In this document: positions 33,513 through 41,922 of the stretch, one piece after another | Layout of the letters: every line of letters starts with the position of its first letter | Position numbering within the stretch: position 1 is the first letter of the stretch | NCBI GenBank assembly: GCA_000434175.1 | Contig: HF999802.1 | Span: forward strand, 26,618-71,199 | Source of the DNA: Mycoplasma sp. CAG:611 | GTDB taxonomy: Bacteria; Bacillota_I; Bacilli_A; RF39; UBA660 | DNA: 44,582 nt | Direction: 5' to 3' | Made by a program: the position numbers and the translations under genes | Notes under the pieces: model-generated | What the model was told of the DNA's origin: nothing | Seen by the model: only the letters and a program-made list of their open reading frames with translations | Database searches by the model: none

Positions 33513-34343
33513 AATGTTTTTTTCTAATCTTTCATAATCATATTTCAATTTATAAAGAGCATTATTTAGTATTTTACTAATTCTTTGTTTTGTAAGATTG
33601 TATTTTTCTCCAATTTCTTTTAAAGTTAAATTATCTTTAAAATATAATTTAATAATATCTAATTCCTTTTCATTTAATAAAGATAATTTACTTTTAACTA
33701 TTTCATATTCTAATTTTTTAATAACTTGTTCACAAGGGTCTATCGCATCTTCATAAGTTATATAATCTATATAATCTTCTTCTATATCATCACTTATTCT
33801 TATATTTAAAGATAATATATTTAAAAGAAAAAGTTTATAATTTTTAACGGTACTAATACTAATATTTAATATATTAGCAAGTTCTTGGTCGTTTAAATTA
33901 GGGTTGGTATTAATAATACTTTTTAATTTATTTATTCTTTGCATTGTATGAATATTTATATTAAATCCTTTACTATTTTCTAAAACATATTTAGTAAGTT
34001 GCTGTTTAATAATTATTCCGGCATAACTTGAAAATTTAACATCTTTTTCTGGATTAAAAGATTTAACAGCATTTATTAAGGCTAAATTTCCTTCATTTAT
34101 TAAATCAAATATATTAATAACAGAAGTTGTACTTCCAATAAAAGTTTTTGCAATAGTAACAGATAGCCCTAAATTGTGATTAATTAGTTTTTTAAAAGCA
34201 TTTTTATCTCCTTTTTGATATTTATTAAAAAGGTTTATTTGTTCTTCTTTTTTTAATACTTCAAATTGTTTTATATAATTTAAATAATCTTGTAACTCTT
34301 TATTATTTATATATTCGTAATTCCATTTTGTTATTTCTTTCAT
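33498..34343 (-). CDS. Sigma-70 family factor (alternative, group 2/3)
   Basis: 281 residues; start with AGAAGGAA upstream. Regions in order: 1.2-like (LQDYLNYIKQFEVL, EEQINLFNKYQKGDKNAF), 2 (INHNLGLSVTIAKTF, FDLINEGNLALINAVKSFNP, VKFSSYAGIIIKQQLTKYV), 3 (NIHTMQRINKLKSI, LNDQELANILNISISTVKNY) and 4 (LNEKELDIIKLYF, LTLKEIGEKYNLTKQRISKIL). It lacks region 1.1 and the long insert of RpoD; length 281 and the unusual region 2.4 suggest an alternative factor rather than the housekeeping SigA. Convergent with ddl; lexA lies upstream in the same direction with a gap of 96 bp. Confidence 0.88.
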   Translation of the reverse strand: MKEITKWNYEYINNKELQDYLNYIKQFEVLKKEEQINLFNKYQKGDKNAFKKLINHNLGLSVTIAKTFIGSTTSVINIFDLINEGNLALINAVKSFNPEKDVKFSSYAGIIIKQQLTKYVLENSKGFNINIHTMQRINKLKSIINTNPNLNDQELANILNISISTVKNYKLFLLNILSLNIRISDDIEEDYIDYITYEDAIDPCEQVIKKLEYEIVKSKLSLLNEKELDIIKLYFKDNLTLKEIGEKYNLTKQRISKILNNALYKLKYDYERLEKNINKSR

Positions 34344-34439
34344 ATAAATATTCCTTCTTACTTTTATATTATTATAAAATCTCTTTCTTAAAAAGTTCTT
34401 ATATTATAACATGTAAGAATAAAAAAAGAAAGTTTTTTA

Positions 34440-35057
34440 TTAAAACTTTCGATATAATCCAACAACTTTACCTAATATTGTAACATTTTTTAAAATAATT
34501 GGTTCCATTGTGTCATTTTCAGGTTGTAGTCTAAAATGATCTTTTTCTTTATAAAATGTTTTTACAGTTACCTCATTATCATCATTCATTGCCACTACAA
34601 TATCACCATTTTTAGCATCATTTTTTCTTTCTACAATTATTATATCGTTATCATAGATACCTACATTAATCATACTTTCGCCACTTACCCTTAAAGTAAA
34701 GATATCTTTTTTATTAGCAACAAGATTAACTGGTAAATCAAAATATTCATCTGGCATTTCAATCGCATCAATTGGATTACCTGCAGTTACTTTTCCAAGT
34801 AGGGGAACAGATACAACAGTTTCATCCTTTTTTGCATATTCATTAGGCACTAAAAGTTCAATAGTTCTGTTTTTTTCAGGATCTTTAGTAATAAAACCTT
34901 TTTGAACTAAAGTATTTAAATGTGTTTGTACTGTAGCAGTACTATTTAAATTTGTTGCTTTACATAATTCTCTAACAGTAGGGGGGTAACCTTTTTTAGC
35001 CATGTATTTTTTAAGTTCTTTTAATACGTTTTCTTGTTTATTAGTTAATTTTTCCAT
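34440..35057 (-). CDS. lexA: LexA SOS repressor
   Basis: 205 residues. N-terminal winged helix (~1-65: LTNKQENVLKELKKYM, YPPTVRELCKATNLNSTATVQTHL), Ala-Gly cleavage site in GKVTAGNPIDA (~93), and the S24 self-cleaving domain with Ser in RVSGESMINVGI (~128) and Lys in NEVTVKTFY (~165). Represses SOS genes until RecA filaments trigger cleavage. Strong ribosome site AAGGAGGAAAAAG. Divergent from a small SOS-type membrane protein, with two LexA-box-like sites in the shared intergenic region, as for lexA-yneA in B. subtilis. Confidence 0.97.
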   Translation of the reverse strand: MEKLTNKQENVLKELKKYMAKKGYPPTVRELCKATNLNSTATVQTHLNTLVQKGFITKDPEKNRTIELLVPNEYAKKDETVVSVPLLGKVTAGNPIDAIEMPDEYFDLPVNLVANKKDIFTLRVSGESMINVGIYDNDIIIVERKNDAKNGDIVVAMNDDNEVTVKTFYKEKDHFRLQPENDTMEPIILKNVTILGKVVGLYRKF

Positions 35058-35106
35058 ATCTTTTTCCTCCTTATGTATTTAGTTTAACATATCATGTGTA
35101 AAATGT

Positions 35107-35149
35107 CAAACAAATGTTTCAAAAAGTTATTGACACGAACATATATTTG
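35107..35149. promoter_or_regulatory. Two LexA boxes over the 35178 promoter
   Basis: CAAAC-AAAT-GTTTC (35107-35120) and CGAAC-ATAT-ATTTG (35136-35149) match the Gram-positive SOS box (CGAAC-N4-GTTCG) with two or three deviations each. The second lies inside the 17-bp spacer of a promoter TTGACA (35130-35135) / TAAACT (35153-35158), so bound LexA would block it. Confidence 0.75.
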
Positions 35150-35177
35150 TAATAAACTTAAATCAAGAAAGGAGAAA

Positions 35178-35321
35178 ATGGTTATGGAAAGCATTACACC
35201 AAAAAAATTAATTATTATATTCTATCTAATGGTAATAATTTTTACTTGTATATTTGCTCTTAGAATAGAAAATCTTGAAAGTAAGGAGGACGCTATAAAT
35301 AAAATAGTAAATTTACAATAA
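35178..35321 (+). CDS. Small SOS-controlled membrane protein (YneA-position)
   Basis: 47 residues from ATG 35178 (AAAGGAG 6-7 bases upstream); a second ATG at 35184 is possible. One hydrophobic span (KLIIIFYLMVIIFTCIFAL) and a short charged tail (RIENLESKEDAINKIVNL). It occupies the place of the division inhibitor yneA, divergent from lexA under SOS boxes. It lacks the LysM domain of YneA and is more like the tiny SOS division inhibitors of other bacteria (SidA type) in size. Division inhibition is inferred only from position, size and regulation. Confidence 0.7.
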   Translation: MVMESITPKKLIIIFYLMVIIFTCIFALRIENLESKEDAINKIVNLQ

Positions 35322-35379
35322 TATATTTACATAAAAGAATATTTATAGTAAAATAATATCGTAACTTATTTATATTTAA

Positions 35380-35515
35380 ATGATGGAGCTTGGAAACTCT
35401 ATATTATTAATTTAATAATAAATCATTTATTAAAAGAGATTCTTGGAAAAGAATAAGTAAAGTGGAACCGCGGAATTTAATTTCGTCTTTACATATCTTT
35501 TTCAAGTTTTTATTT
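35380..35515 (+). ncRNA. T-box leader, probably glycine-specific
   Basis: TGGAACCGCG at 35463-35472 is the T-box core; GTAAAG...CTTTAC and GCGGAAT/ATTTCGT around it give the antiterminator. A longer alternative stem, CTTGGAAAAGA (35442-35452) with TCTTTTTCAAG (35496-35506), is followed by a T run (terminator). The base after TGG is A, pairing with a discriminator U73, which is what bacterial tRNA(Gly) carries. glyS lies downstream. Stem I is short and I cannot fix the specifier codon; a GGA at 35383 is a candidate. Confidence 0.8.
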
Positions 35516-35528
35516 TATGGGGGATAAC

Positions 35529-36173
35529 ATGAAGAAAACAGATTTTGTAAAATATTTTTGTAATTATGAAATATCAAAAGTAGATATATATTATTTATAT
35601 GATTTAGATACATATTCATATGAATTAAGTACTAGCAATATTAAAAAAAATCCTTTTAAATTTACAGATATTTATATTAAAGATGATGAGATATTTATAA
35701 ACTTTTTAATAAATTATTGTAAAACTAATAATATACCTTATTCATTTATGGCTACTATTAGCACACAAAATAAGGACAAAAAGAATTTTAAACATAGTTT
35801 AACAAAAGAAGAAATAAAAGAAAAAAACATTCAGTTTATCGTGGTAAAACAAGATGATAAAGATAATATTTCTTTTTATAAAGAACCATTAAATGAGGAT
35901 GAAAAAATTAATGAAATACAAAATAAATTAAAGATAAATATAAATAGTGAAAAACAATTAAATAAAACAATTGAATTATTAAATGAATTTCTTGATAAAT
36001 ATTATGTTTATCAAATGATTAAAACATATAATAATGATGATTTTAATGTTATAATAACTTTACAAAATAATATAACTATTATAATAAAAGGAACATATTT
36101 AATTAATAATTTAATTGAATATTTAAACATAAAATATGAACATAAAAAAGAGAGGGTTATTAAATATGAATAG
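35529..36173 (+). CDS. Unknown protein under the glycine T-box (1)
   Basis: 214 residues from ATG 35529; the GGGGG at 35519-35523 between ATG 35517 and this one decides the start. Not recognised. Mixed alpha/beta with no signal or membrane span; N-terminal segment VDIYYLYDLDTYSYELS, then NIPYSFMATISTQ and a Lys/Glu-rich middle; the C terminus has a run of isoleucines (NVIITLQNNITIIIKGTYL). The next gene overlaps its end by 8 bp, so both are co-translated with glyS downstream. It should rise when glycyl-tRNA is uncharged. Confidence 0.65.
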   Translation: MKKTDFVKYFCNYEISKVDIYYLYDLDTYSYELSTSNIKKNPFKFTDIYIKDDEIFINFLINYCKTNNIPYSFMATISTQNKDKKNFKHSLTKEEIKEKNIQFIVVKQDDKDNISFYKEPLNEDEKINEIQNKLKININSEKQLNKTIELLNEFLDKYYVYQMIKTYNNDDFNVIITLQNNITIIIKGTYLINNLIEYLNIKYEHKKERVIKYE

Positions 36174-36915
36174 TAAAATATTAGAACAAATAAGAAATGT
36201 TGATTTTAAAGAAATAGATTTATCTATTATAAATAATGAATTAGTTATAAAAATACTTCAAAAAGAGAATTTAAATAAAAGATTTCCTACAATTAGCATC
36301 TATTCTAAAAATTTAGAAGAAATGTCTAATCAAGAGTTATTTTCTTTTATAACAGAATTATATTTTCAAACAGGGGATGTGTATCATTATAGTAAAGTAA
36401 AAGATTATATAATAGGGAAAGAATTATTATTAAGTGATAAATATATGTTAGTTAATACAAATGCAAGAAAATTATTTATTGATGCTAATAGTAATCTTAT
36501 AAATGAAGAATTTTTAAAAAATTTAAGTTATTCGCTTTTTAATGGAATTACAAATAAAATAGAGGAAGGTTTAAATAAAGAAGGTAAAGTTAATTTTAAT
36601 GTTTTATTAAGTAATAAAACTTCAATTAATACATATGAAAATAGACTTGGTGTTACATATTTTCTACTTTTAGAAGATAATAAATTAGGAAAAGCAATAT
36701 ATAATTATTTACTTGAATGTGTTTTTGATAAAGATTTAATTAATTCTAAAATAAAGTTTGATAATAGTAAAAATTGTTGTAATATAAGTATTGAAGATTT
36801 ATCAATTTTTATTAATAGCAAAAAATTAGTAGATGAGTTAAATAATCTAGGTTTATTAGAAGAAGTATATAAAAAAGAAGAAAATATGAAAAGACAATTA
36901 AAATGGGAGGAATAA
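36166..36915 (+). CDS. Unknown protein under the glycine T-box (2)
   Basis: 249 residues. Start at ATG 36166 (MNSKILEQ) because GAGAGGG stands ~10 bases upstream; a frame open from 36136 has no such site. Not recognised. Soluble, helical, with [20 protein letters not shown] (~45-64), [19 protein letters not shown] (~96-114) and a C-terminal charged helix. It overlaps the preceding gene by 8 bp and ends 4 bp before glyS, its last codons containing the GGGAGG that serves glyS. Confidence 0.65.
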   Translation: MNSKILEQIRNVDFKEIDLSIINNELVIKILQKENLNKRFPTISIYSKNLEEMSNQELFSFITELYFQTGDVYHYSKVKDYIIGKELLLSDKYMLVNTNARKLFIDANSNLINEEFLKNLSYSLFNGITNKIEEGLNKEGKVNFNVLLSNKTSINTYENRLGVTYFLLLEDNKLGKAIYNYLLECVFDKDLINSKIKFDNSKNCCNISIEDLSIFINSKKLVDELNNLGLLEEVYKKEENMKRQLKWEE

Positions 36916-36919
36916 TATT

Positions 36920-38284
36920 ATGAATATGGAAAAAATGGTAAATTATTGTAAAAATTATGGTTTTATATTTCAAGGAAGTGAAATATACGGAGGACTTTCT
37001 AATACTTTTGACTATGGTCCTTTAGGAGTAGAACTTAAAAATAATTTAAAAAATACTTGGCTTAAAAGATTTATTCAAGAAGATATAAATTGTGTTAAGC
37101 TTGACAGTGCTATTTTAATGAATCCTAAAGTATGGGAAGCAAGCGGACATTTAAAGACTTTTAGCGATCCATTAATTGATTGTAAAGAATGTAATTCAAG
37201 ATATCGTGCAGATAAGTTACTTGAAGATAATAATGTTAGTGATGTAGAGAAAATGACTAGTGATGATATGATTAATTATATAAAAGATAATCATATTAAA
37301 TGTCCTAAATGTGGTAAATGTAATTTTACTGATATAAGACAATTTAATTTAATGTTTAAAACATTCCAAGGAGTAACTGAAGATTTAAAAGATACAATTT
37401 ATTTAAGACCAGAAACAGCCCAAGGAATATTTGTTGATTTTTTAAATGTTCAAAGAAGTATGAGACTTAAAATACCATTTGGTATAGGACAAGTAGGTAA
37501 AAGTTTTAGAAATGAAATAACACCTGGTAATTTTATTTTTAGAGTTCGTGAATTCGAACAAATGGAACTAGAGTTTTTTTGTAAACCAGGAACAGAACTT
37601 GAATGGTTTAATTTTTATAAAGAAAAAGCTAAAAACTTTTTAAAAGATTTAGGATTTAAAGAAGAAAACTTAAGATTTAGAGATCATTCTAAAGAAGAAC
37701 TTAGTTTTTATAGTAATGCAACTACTGATATCGAGTATAAATTTCCATTTGGTTTTGGTGAACTTTGGGGTATTGCATCAAGAACTAATTATGATTTAAC
37801 TAAACATCAAGAATATTCAAATATTTCACAAGAATATTTAGATCCATTAACAAATGAAAAATATATTCCTTATGTAGTGGAACCATCTTTAGGGGTTGAA
37901 AGGCTTGTACTTGCAACTTTGCTTAATGCTTATCATGAAGAAACACTAGAAAATAAAGAAACAAGAGAAGTACTTAAACTTATTCCATATCTTGCACCTT
38001 ATAAAGTAACTGTTCTTCCATTAATAAAAAAACTTCATAGTGAAAAAGCTATAGAAATTTATAATAAATTATCTAAATGTTTTTCTACTAGTTATGATGA
38101 AACTGGAAGTATAGGAAAACGTTACAGAAGAAGTGATGCTGTTGGAACACCTTATGCTATTACAATAGATGATGATACTTTAAATAATAATACAGTAACA
38201 TTAAGAAATAGAGATACGATGGAACAAATAGTAATAAAATTAGATGAAGTAGAAAAATATATTGAAGAAAGAATAAAATTTTAA
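36920..38284 (+). CDS. glyS: Glycyl-tRNA synthetase, dimeric class II
   Basis: 454 residues; the one-chain (alpha2) type found in Gram-positives and mollicutes, not GlyQS. Class II motifs: [20 protein letters not shown] at the N terminus, [28 protein letters not shown] (motif 2) and [16 protein letters not shown] (motif 3). A zinc-site-like pair [15 protein letters not shown] ... [10 protein letters not shown] lies at ~92-135. C-terminal anticodon domain from ~350 ([13 protein letters not shown]). Controlled with the two upstream genes by the T-box leader. Confidence 0.97.
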   Translation: MNMEKMVNYCKNYGFIFQGSEIYGGLSNTFDYGPLGVELKNNLKNTWLKRFIQEDINCVKLDSAILMNPKVWEASGHLKTFSDPLIDCKECNSRYRADKLLEDNNVSDVEKMTSDDMINYIKDNHIKCPKCGKCNFTDIRQFNLMFKTFQGVTEDLKDTIYLRPETAQGIFVDFLNVQRSMRLKIPFGIGQVGKSFRNEITPGNFIFRVREFEQMELEFFCKPGTELEWFNFYKEKAKNFLKDLGFKEENLRFRDHSKEELSFYSNATTDIEYKFPFGFGELWGIASRTNYDLTKHQEYSNISQEYLDPLTNEKYIPYVVEPSLGVERLVLATLLNAYHEETLENKETREVLKLIPYLAPYKVTVLPLIKKLHSEKAIEIYNKLSKCFSTSYDETGSIGKRYRRSDAVGTPYAITIDDDTLNNNTVTLRNRDTMEQIVIKLDEVEKYIEERIKF

Positions 38285-38300
38285 TCTTTCTTCTTTTTTT
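38264..38300 (+). terminator. Terminator of the glyS operon
   Basis: Perfect 9-bp stem GAAGAAAGA/TCTTTCTTC with a 12-base loop and seven T, starting inside the gene. Confidence 0.88.
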
Positions 38301-38354
38301 AGGCATAATTAGACATTCTTTCCTTTTATACTAAAAATGGAAGGAAGGATGATT

Positions 38355-38789
38355 ATGAAAGAATATTATATTTTTAATTTAAAAAAGGAGTTTGCTAAAT
38401 TATATAAAGATAGGCCTAGTGAACTATTTTACATATTTAATAGAATTTATTATATGAAAGAAGTAGATAAAAATTATGGTTATAATTTATTTGAACAAAT
38501 ATGTAATTTTATAGATAAAAAAGAAATAAATGAATATCTTTATAATATATATAAAGATAAAATGATGTATTCTTATAATGAAAATGAACATGTTATTAAT
38601 AATTTATTTTTAAATGAAATTAGTATTTTGAAAGTAAAAAATAGTAATTTAAGATTAGAAACTAATAAAGAAGATTGTTCTTTTTTAAAAGATTTAAATA
38701 GTTTTAATAATACTTATTTTGTATGTGATTTTAAAAATCAAGAGTTTTTCTTTTTAAAAAATAATAAGGTAATACTTAAAAATTTATAA
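38355..38789 (+). CDS. Small unknown protein
   Basis: 144 residues from ATG 38355 (AAGGAAGG 6 bases upstream; ATGs at 38337 and 38349 lie before or inside that site). Not recognised. Rich in Tyr, Asn and Lys; LKKEFAKLYKDRPSELFYIF near the start and a C-terminal FVCDFKNQEFFFLKNNKVI that looks like a beta hairpin. No signal or membrane span. Precedes yneF by 56 bp. Confidence 0.6.
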   Translation: MKEYYIFNLKKEFAKLYKDRPSELFYIFNRIYYMKEVDKNYGYNLFEQICNFIDKKEINEYLYNIYKDKMMYSYNENEHVINNLFLNEISILKVKNSNLRLETNKEDCSFLKDLNSFNNTYFVCDFKNQEFFFLKNNKVILKNL

Positions 38790-38845
38790 ATATCTTGTAA
38801 TTGAATATATTTTATTATAGAATATATTTATGGAGGGAAAAAGTT

Positions 38846-39061
38846 ATGGGATTTGGACATGATTTATTATATATTGTAATTGGTTTAATACCAGGACTTG
38901 TTTTAGGGTTCTTACTTGCTCGTATGTGGATGAAAAAATATTTAAAGAAAAATCCACCAATTAATGAAGAAATGGTAAAAATAATGATGAGTCAAATGGG
39001 TAGAACTCCATCTCAAAAACAAGTTAATCAAGTTATGAAACAAATGAGTAAATATATGTAA
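38846..39061 (+). CDS. yneF: YneF/UPF0154 membrane protein
   Basis: 71 residues; ATG 38846 with GGAGGG upstream (a longer frame from 38801 has no ribosome site). One span (~6-27, LLYIVIGLIPGLVLGFLLAR) and the family-typical tail MKKYLKKNPPINEEMVKIMM, then MGRTPSQKQVNQVMKQM. UPF0154 members are ~70-75 residues and of unknown function in Bacilli. Confidence 0.93.
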   Translation: MGFGHDLLYIVIGLIPGLVLGFLLARMWMKKYLKKNPPINEEMVKIMMSQMGRTPSQKQVNQVMKQMSKYM

Positions 39062-39109
39062 TGTATATTTATTTTTTTATGAAAAAATTGTTAAAAATTC
39101 TAAAAAATA

Positions 39110-39171
39110 TTGACAACCTGGGGGGGGTGCTTTATATAATTAATTTATAAAGTTAATAGTTAATAAAATAA
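39110..39171 (+). promoter_or_regulatory. Poly-G promoter module, copy C
   Basis: TTGACA (39110-39115), a 19-bp spacer with G8 (39120-39127), TATAAT (39135-39140), then the same 27-bp block at 39145-39171 followed by AAGG-TGTGAT, as in copy B. The spacer is two bases too long, so this copy is predicted weak or OFF; G6 would restore 17. Confidence 0.85.
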
Positions 39172-39191
39172 GGTTGTGATGTATATATTTT

Positions 39192-40652
39192 ATGATAGTT
39201 TTCTTAAAGGATTTATTTGAAAATAAAATAGATATTAAAAAATTTATAATTTATTTATTGTTTATATTTTTAATTCTTTTTCCTTTTAATGTTAAATCAT
39301 ATTCGTATATAATATTAATTTGCTTTTTATTAGTATTATTATTATATAACAAAAAGCATAATATAAAATTAGTTATGGGGTATATTCTATTTGTTTTTAT
39401 AACCATATTTGTTATTGAAAACTTTCATGAAGAAAATGTTAGTAAAATATTATATAACGATATATTTAATCCTCAAATAGAAGAAAAGATAAATAAAATA
39501 TTAGCAAGTGATAAATCATATTACAGAATGAATAATTTAAATTATCCAACAAAAATAGTTAATAAAATATATAGTTCTAATTATTTTACAACAAATATTT
39601 ATTCGTCAACTTATAATAATTATTATTTGAATTTTGTACGTAATGTTTTTGGTGGAAGTGTGGCTGATTATAATTACTTTCTAGTATCTGGGAATAATAA
39701 TTTACTTTTTAATTCATACATGGGAGTAAAATATTTATATTCTAAAATGGAACTAAAACAAGGATATATTAAATTTGATGATAATATATATTTAAATGAA
39801 AATTATTATCCTTTGATTTATGCAAATAGTAATATTGTAAGCCAAAATGATTTTGAAAAATATAAGTATCCTTATTCAAATGAGTTGTTAATGAAAAATG
39901 TCGTTTCAAATAAAAATAGTAATAATAATATTAATAAATTTGATATTAAAAAGATTAATTTAGATTATACTTTAACATATAATGATGGCGTAAAAATTAA
40001 GAAGCTTGATGAAGGATATTTGCTTACAGTAGAAGATACTGGAAAACTAGAATTAAATTTAAATCAAAAGTTAATAAATAAAATATTATTTATAATTCTT
40101 GAAGGCCTTGAAAAAAATAGTTGCAGTTATGATAATATAAATATGACTATTAATGATGTTTCAAACATTTTAACATGTAAAACATGGCCATATGATAATA
40201 AAAATAATACTTTTAAATTTGTTATAAGTGAAGATAATTTGGATAAGTTAACAATTAATTTAACAAAAGGAACATATAAGATAACCAATATTTCAACATT
40301 TGTTTTAGATTACGAAGATTTTAAAAATTGGAAAGAAGATATAAAACCATTTAATATAACTTCATTTAATAGTTCTTTAATAAAAGGAAATATAACCATA
40401 GATAATCCATCTTATTTAGTAACTAGCATTCCTTATGATAAAGGATTTAAAGTTGTTGTAAATAATAAAGAAGTATCTTATGAAAATATAAATAATGGAT
40501 TTTTAGGAATATATTTAGAAAAAGGTAATTATGATGTTGAAATAACTTATAAAAGTCCTTGGCTAAATATAGGAAAATTATTAAGTTTTATAGGGATAAT
40601 TAGTTTTATAACAATTGTTTTAATAGAAAGAAAAAATAAAATAAAAAAATAA
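39192..40652 (+). CDS. YfhO-family membrane protein, N-terminally truncated
   Basis: 486 residues against ~850 in YfhO proteins, which are linked to glycosylation of wall polymers in Bacilli. What is left: two or three spans (~17-33, 40-55, 62-78), then the large extracytoplasmic C-terminal part (YPTKIVNKIYSSNYF, GVKYLYSKMEL, the jelly-roll-like end FNSSLIKGNITIDNPSYLVTS with YDKGFKVVVN, ending GNYDVEITYKSP) and a last span (~463-480). The ten or so N-terminal spans with the glycosyltransferase-like core are gone. The start ATG lacks a ribosome site; ATG 39179, which does follow AAGG, gives only 13 codons. Poly-G copy C stands directly before. It may be a remnant captured behind this promoter. 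Confidence 0.75.
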   Translation: MIVFLKDLFENKIDIKKFIIYLLFIFLILFPFNVKSYSYIILICFLLVLLLYNKKHNIKLVMGYILFVFITIFVIENFHEENVSKILYNDIFNPQIEEKINKILASDKSYYRMNNLNYPTKIVNKIYSSNYFTTNIYSSTYNNYYLNFVRNVFGGSVADYNYFLVSGNNNLLFNSYMGVKYLYSKMELKQGYIKFDDNIYLNENYYPLIYANSNIVSQNDFEKYKYPYSNELLMKNVVSNKNSNNNINKFDIKKINLDYTLTYNDGVKIKKLDEGYLLTVEDTGKLELNLNQKLINKILFIILEGLEKNSCSYDNINMTINDVSNILTCKTWPYDNKNNTFKFVISEDNLDKLTINLTKGTYKITNISTFVLDYEDFKNWKEDIKPFNITSFNSSLIKGNITIDNPSYLVTSIPYDKGFKVVVNNKEVSYENINNGFLGIYLEKGNYDVEITYKSPWLNIGKLLSFIGIISFITIVLIERKNKIKK

Positions 40653-40676
40653 GAGTCTTAATTGACTCTTATTTTG
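40647..40676. terminator. Bidirectional terminator
   Basis: AAATAAGAGTC/GACTCTTATTT perfect 11-bp stem, 6-base loop, T-rich on both sides; between the YfhO-like gene and the convergent SipW-type gene. Confidence 0.9.
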
Positions 40677-41367
40677 TAATCATTTTTAATTCAGTTTGAC
40701 TACTATAGATATTAATTTTAACTTTTAAATTACCACCTGTAATAACTGCTTGATGGTTACCATCATCTGTTTCAGTTATATTAACATCACTTGTATCTTT
40801 TGGTGAATACCACATTCTAAATCTATAATATCTTTTTTTAGCAGTAGAACCATTTACAAATTCAAAATTATTTAAATAAAGTAAATAGTCATTTGAAGTA
40901 GCATCATATTTAAATGTTTCTAAATTAAATGGTGTTAAATCACTTATATAAGTTGGATTAACGATTTGACTTTCACTTGCAATAGTAGAAGTATCATTTT
41001 CTGCTTGGGTTAAATTTACTTTTACATTATCTTTATTTAATGTACTTGTAGGATCTACAGTAAAATAAATATAATAATACAATTTTATTGTACCTGTTGC
41101 TGTAACATTTAAATTAAATCCAAAATAGTTTTCATTTGCAATACCTTCTTCATCTGTCATACTTGAAGCATTTTGTAAATTAATAGCATTTTCGTTTTCC
41201 GTGTATGAAAAATTAATAACACCAGTAGTTATTTTATTTTCACTATTACTATGAATTACTGCAGTAAAAAACGCATATGATATTCCTAATATAAGTACTG
41301 ATAATAATATTACTATAATTATTGTAATAATAGTTTTTTGTTTTTTTAAATGATTTTCTTTTTCCAT
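40669..41367 (-). CDS. SipW-dependent-type secreted protein (TasA/camelysin-like)
   Basis: 232 residues. Signal anchor of the SipW type: basic start (MEKENHLKKQKT), a long hydrophobic span and the cleavage zone ILGISYAFFTAVI (~27-39). The mature part has the beta-rich pattern of TasA/CalY-like proteins: TTGVINFSYTENENAINLQN, NVTATGTIKLYYYIYFTVDP, YYRFRMWYSPKDTSDVNIT, VKINIYSS. Family members form surface fibres or metalloprotease-like camelysins. No SipW peptidase gene is visible in the window. Own promoter (41392-41420); TACCTTCC upstream is its ribosome site read on the minus strand (GGAAGGTA). Confidence 0.75.
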   Translation of the reverse strand: MEKENHLKKQKTIITIIIVILLSVLILGISYAFFTAVIHSNSENKITTGVINFSYTENENAINLQNASSMTDEEGIANENYFGFNLNVTATGTIKLYYYIYFTVDPTSTLNKDNVKVNLTQAENDTSTIASESQIVNPTYISDLTPFNLETFKYDATSNDYLLYLNNFEFVNGSTAKKRYYRFRMWYSPKDTSDVNITETDDGNHQAVITGGNLKVKINIYSSQTELKMITK

Positions 41368-41391
41368 ATTCGTACCTTCCTATTCAATAAA

Positions 41392-41420
41392 ATAATAACA
41401 TATTATTTTATTTTTATCAA
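41392..41420 (-). promoter_or_regulatory. Promoter of the SipW-type gene
   Basis: On the minus strand: TTGATA (41420-41415), 17-bp spacer ending in TGT, TATTAT (41397-41392). Confidence 0.65.
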
Positions 41421-41567
41421 ACATATAGAATAAATTTTATAAAAAATGTTAAATTTTAATAAAAAATAGTCAAATTTCTTGATTTTGCAAGTTATCTATG
41501 TTACTTTATATATGTAAGCATCGTATGAAAATAAATTGCTTATAAATTTATAGGGAGGTAAATTTAA

Positions 41568-41840
41568 ATGAAAAAAGTAGAATTAGTTGAAGCAGTAGCT
41601 ACAAAAGCTGGACTTACAAAAGCAGATGCAGCTCGTGCAGTAGACGCAACATTTGAAGTAATTACAGAAGCACTTGCAAAAGGAGATAGAGTACCACTAG
41701 TTGGATTTGGAACATTTGCAGTTTCAAAAAGAGCAGCTAGAACAGGACGTAATCCTCAAACTGGCGCTGTAGTTAATATCGCTGCAAGAAACGCTGTTAC
41801 ATTTAAAGCTGGAGCAGCATTAAAAGAATCTGTAAATTAG
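41568..41840 (+). CDS. hup: DNA-binding protein HU
   Basis: 90 residues, usual length. Histone-like dimer bending DNA. Starts KKVELVEAVATKAGLTKADA; arm signature GFGTFAVSKRAARTGRNPQT with the DNA-intercalating NPQT proline; ends FKAGAALKESVN. Strong ribosome site GGGAGGT. Single gene with its own terminator. Richer in Ala and GC than its neighbours, as expected for a highly expressed gene. Confidence 0.98.
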   Translation: MKKVELVEAVATKAGLTKADAARAVDATFEVITEALAKGDRVPLVGFGTFAVSKRAARTGRNPQTGAVVNIAARNAVTFKAGAALKESVN

Positions 41841-41844
41841 TAAG

Positions 41845-41863
41845 AAGCCTTAGGGCTTTTTTC
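41845..41863 (+). terminator. Terminator after hup
   Basis: AAGCC/GGCTT stem around TTAG, then T run. Confidence 0.8.
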
Positions 41864-41922
41864 TTTTTATTCTTTTTTTATTTTATATTTTTTGTTATAA
41901 TTAATATGAAGGGAAGTACATT

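Noticed and set aside
34981..34990. A G6 run inside lexA as another possible slippage tract
   Set aside because: On the coding strand it is simply two proline codons in the conserved YPPTVREL motif, with no promoter around it.
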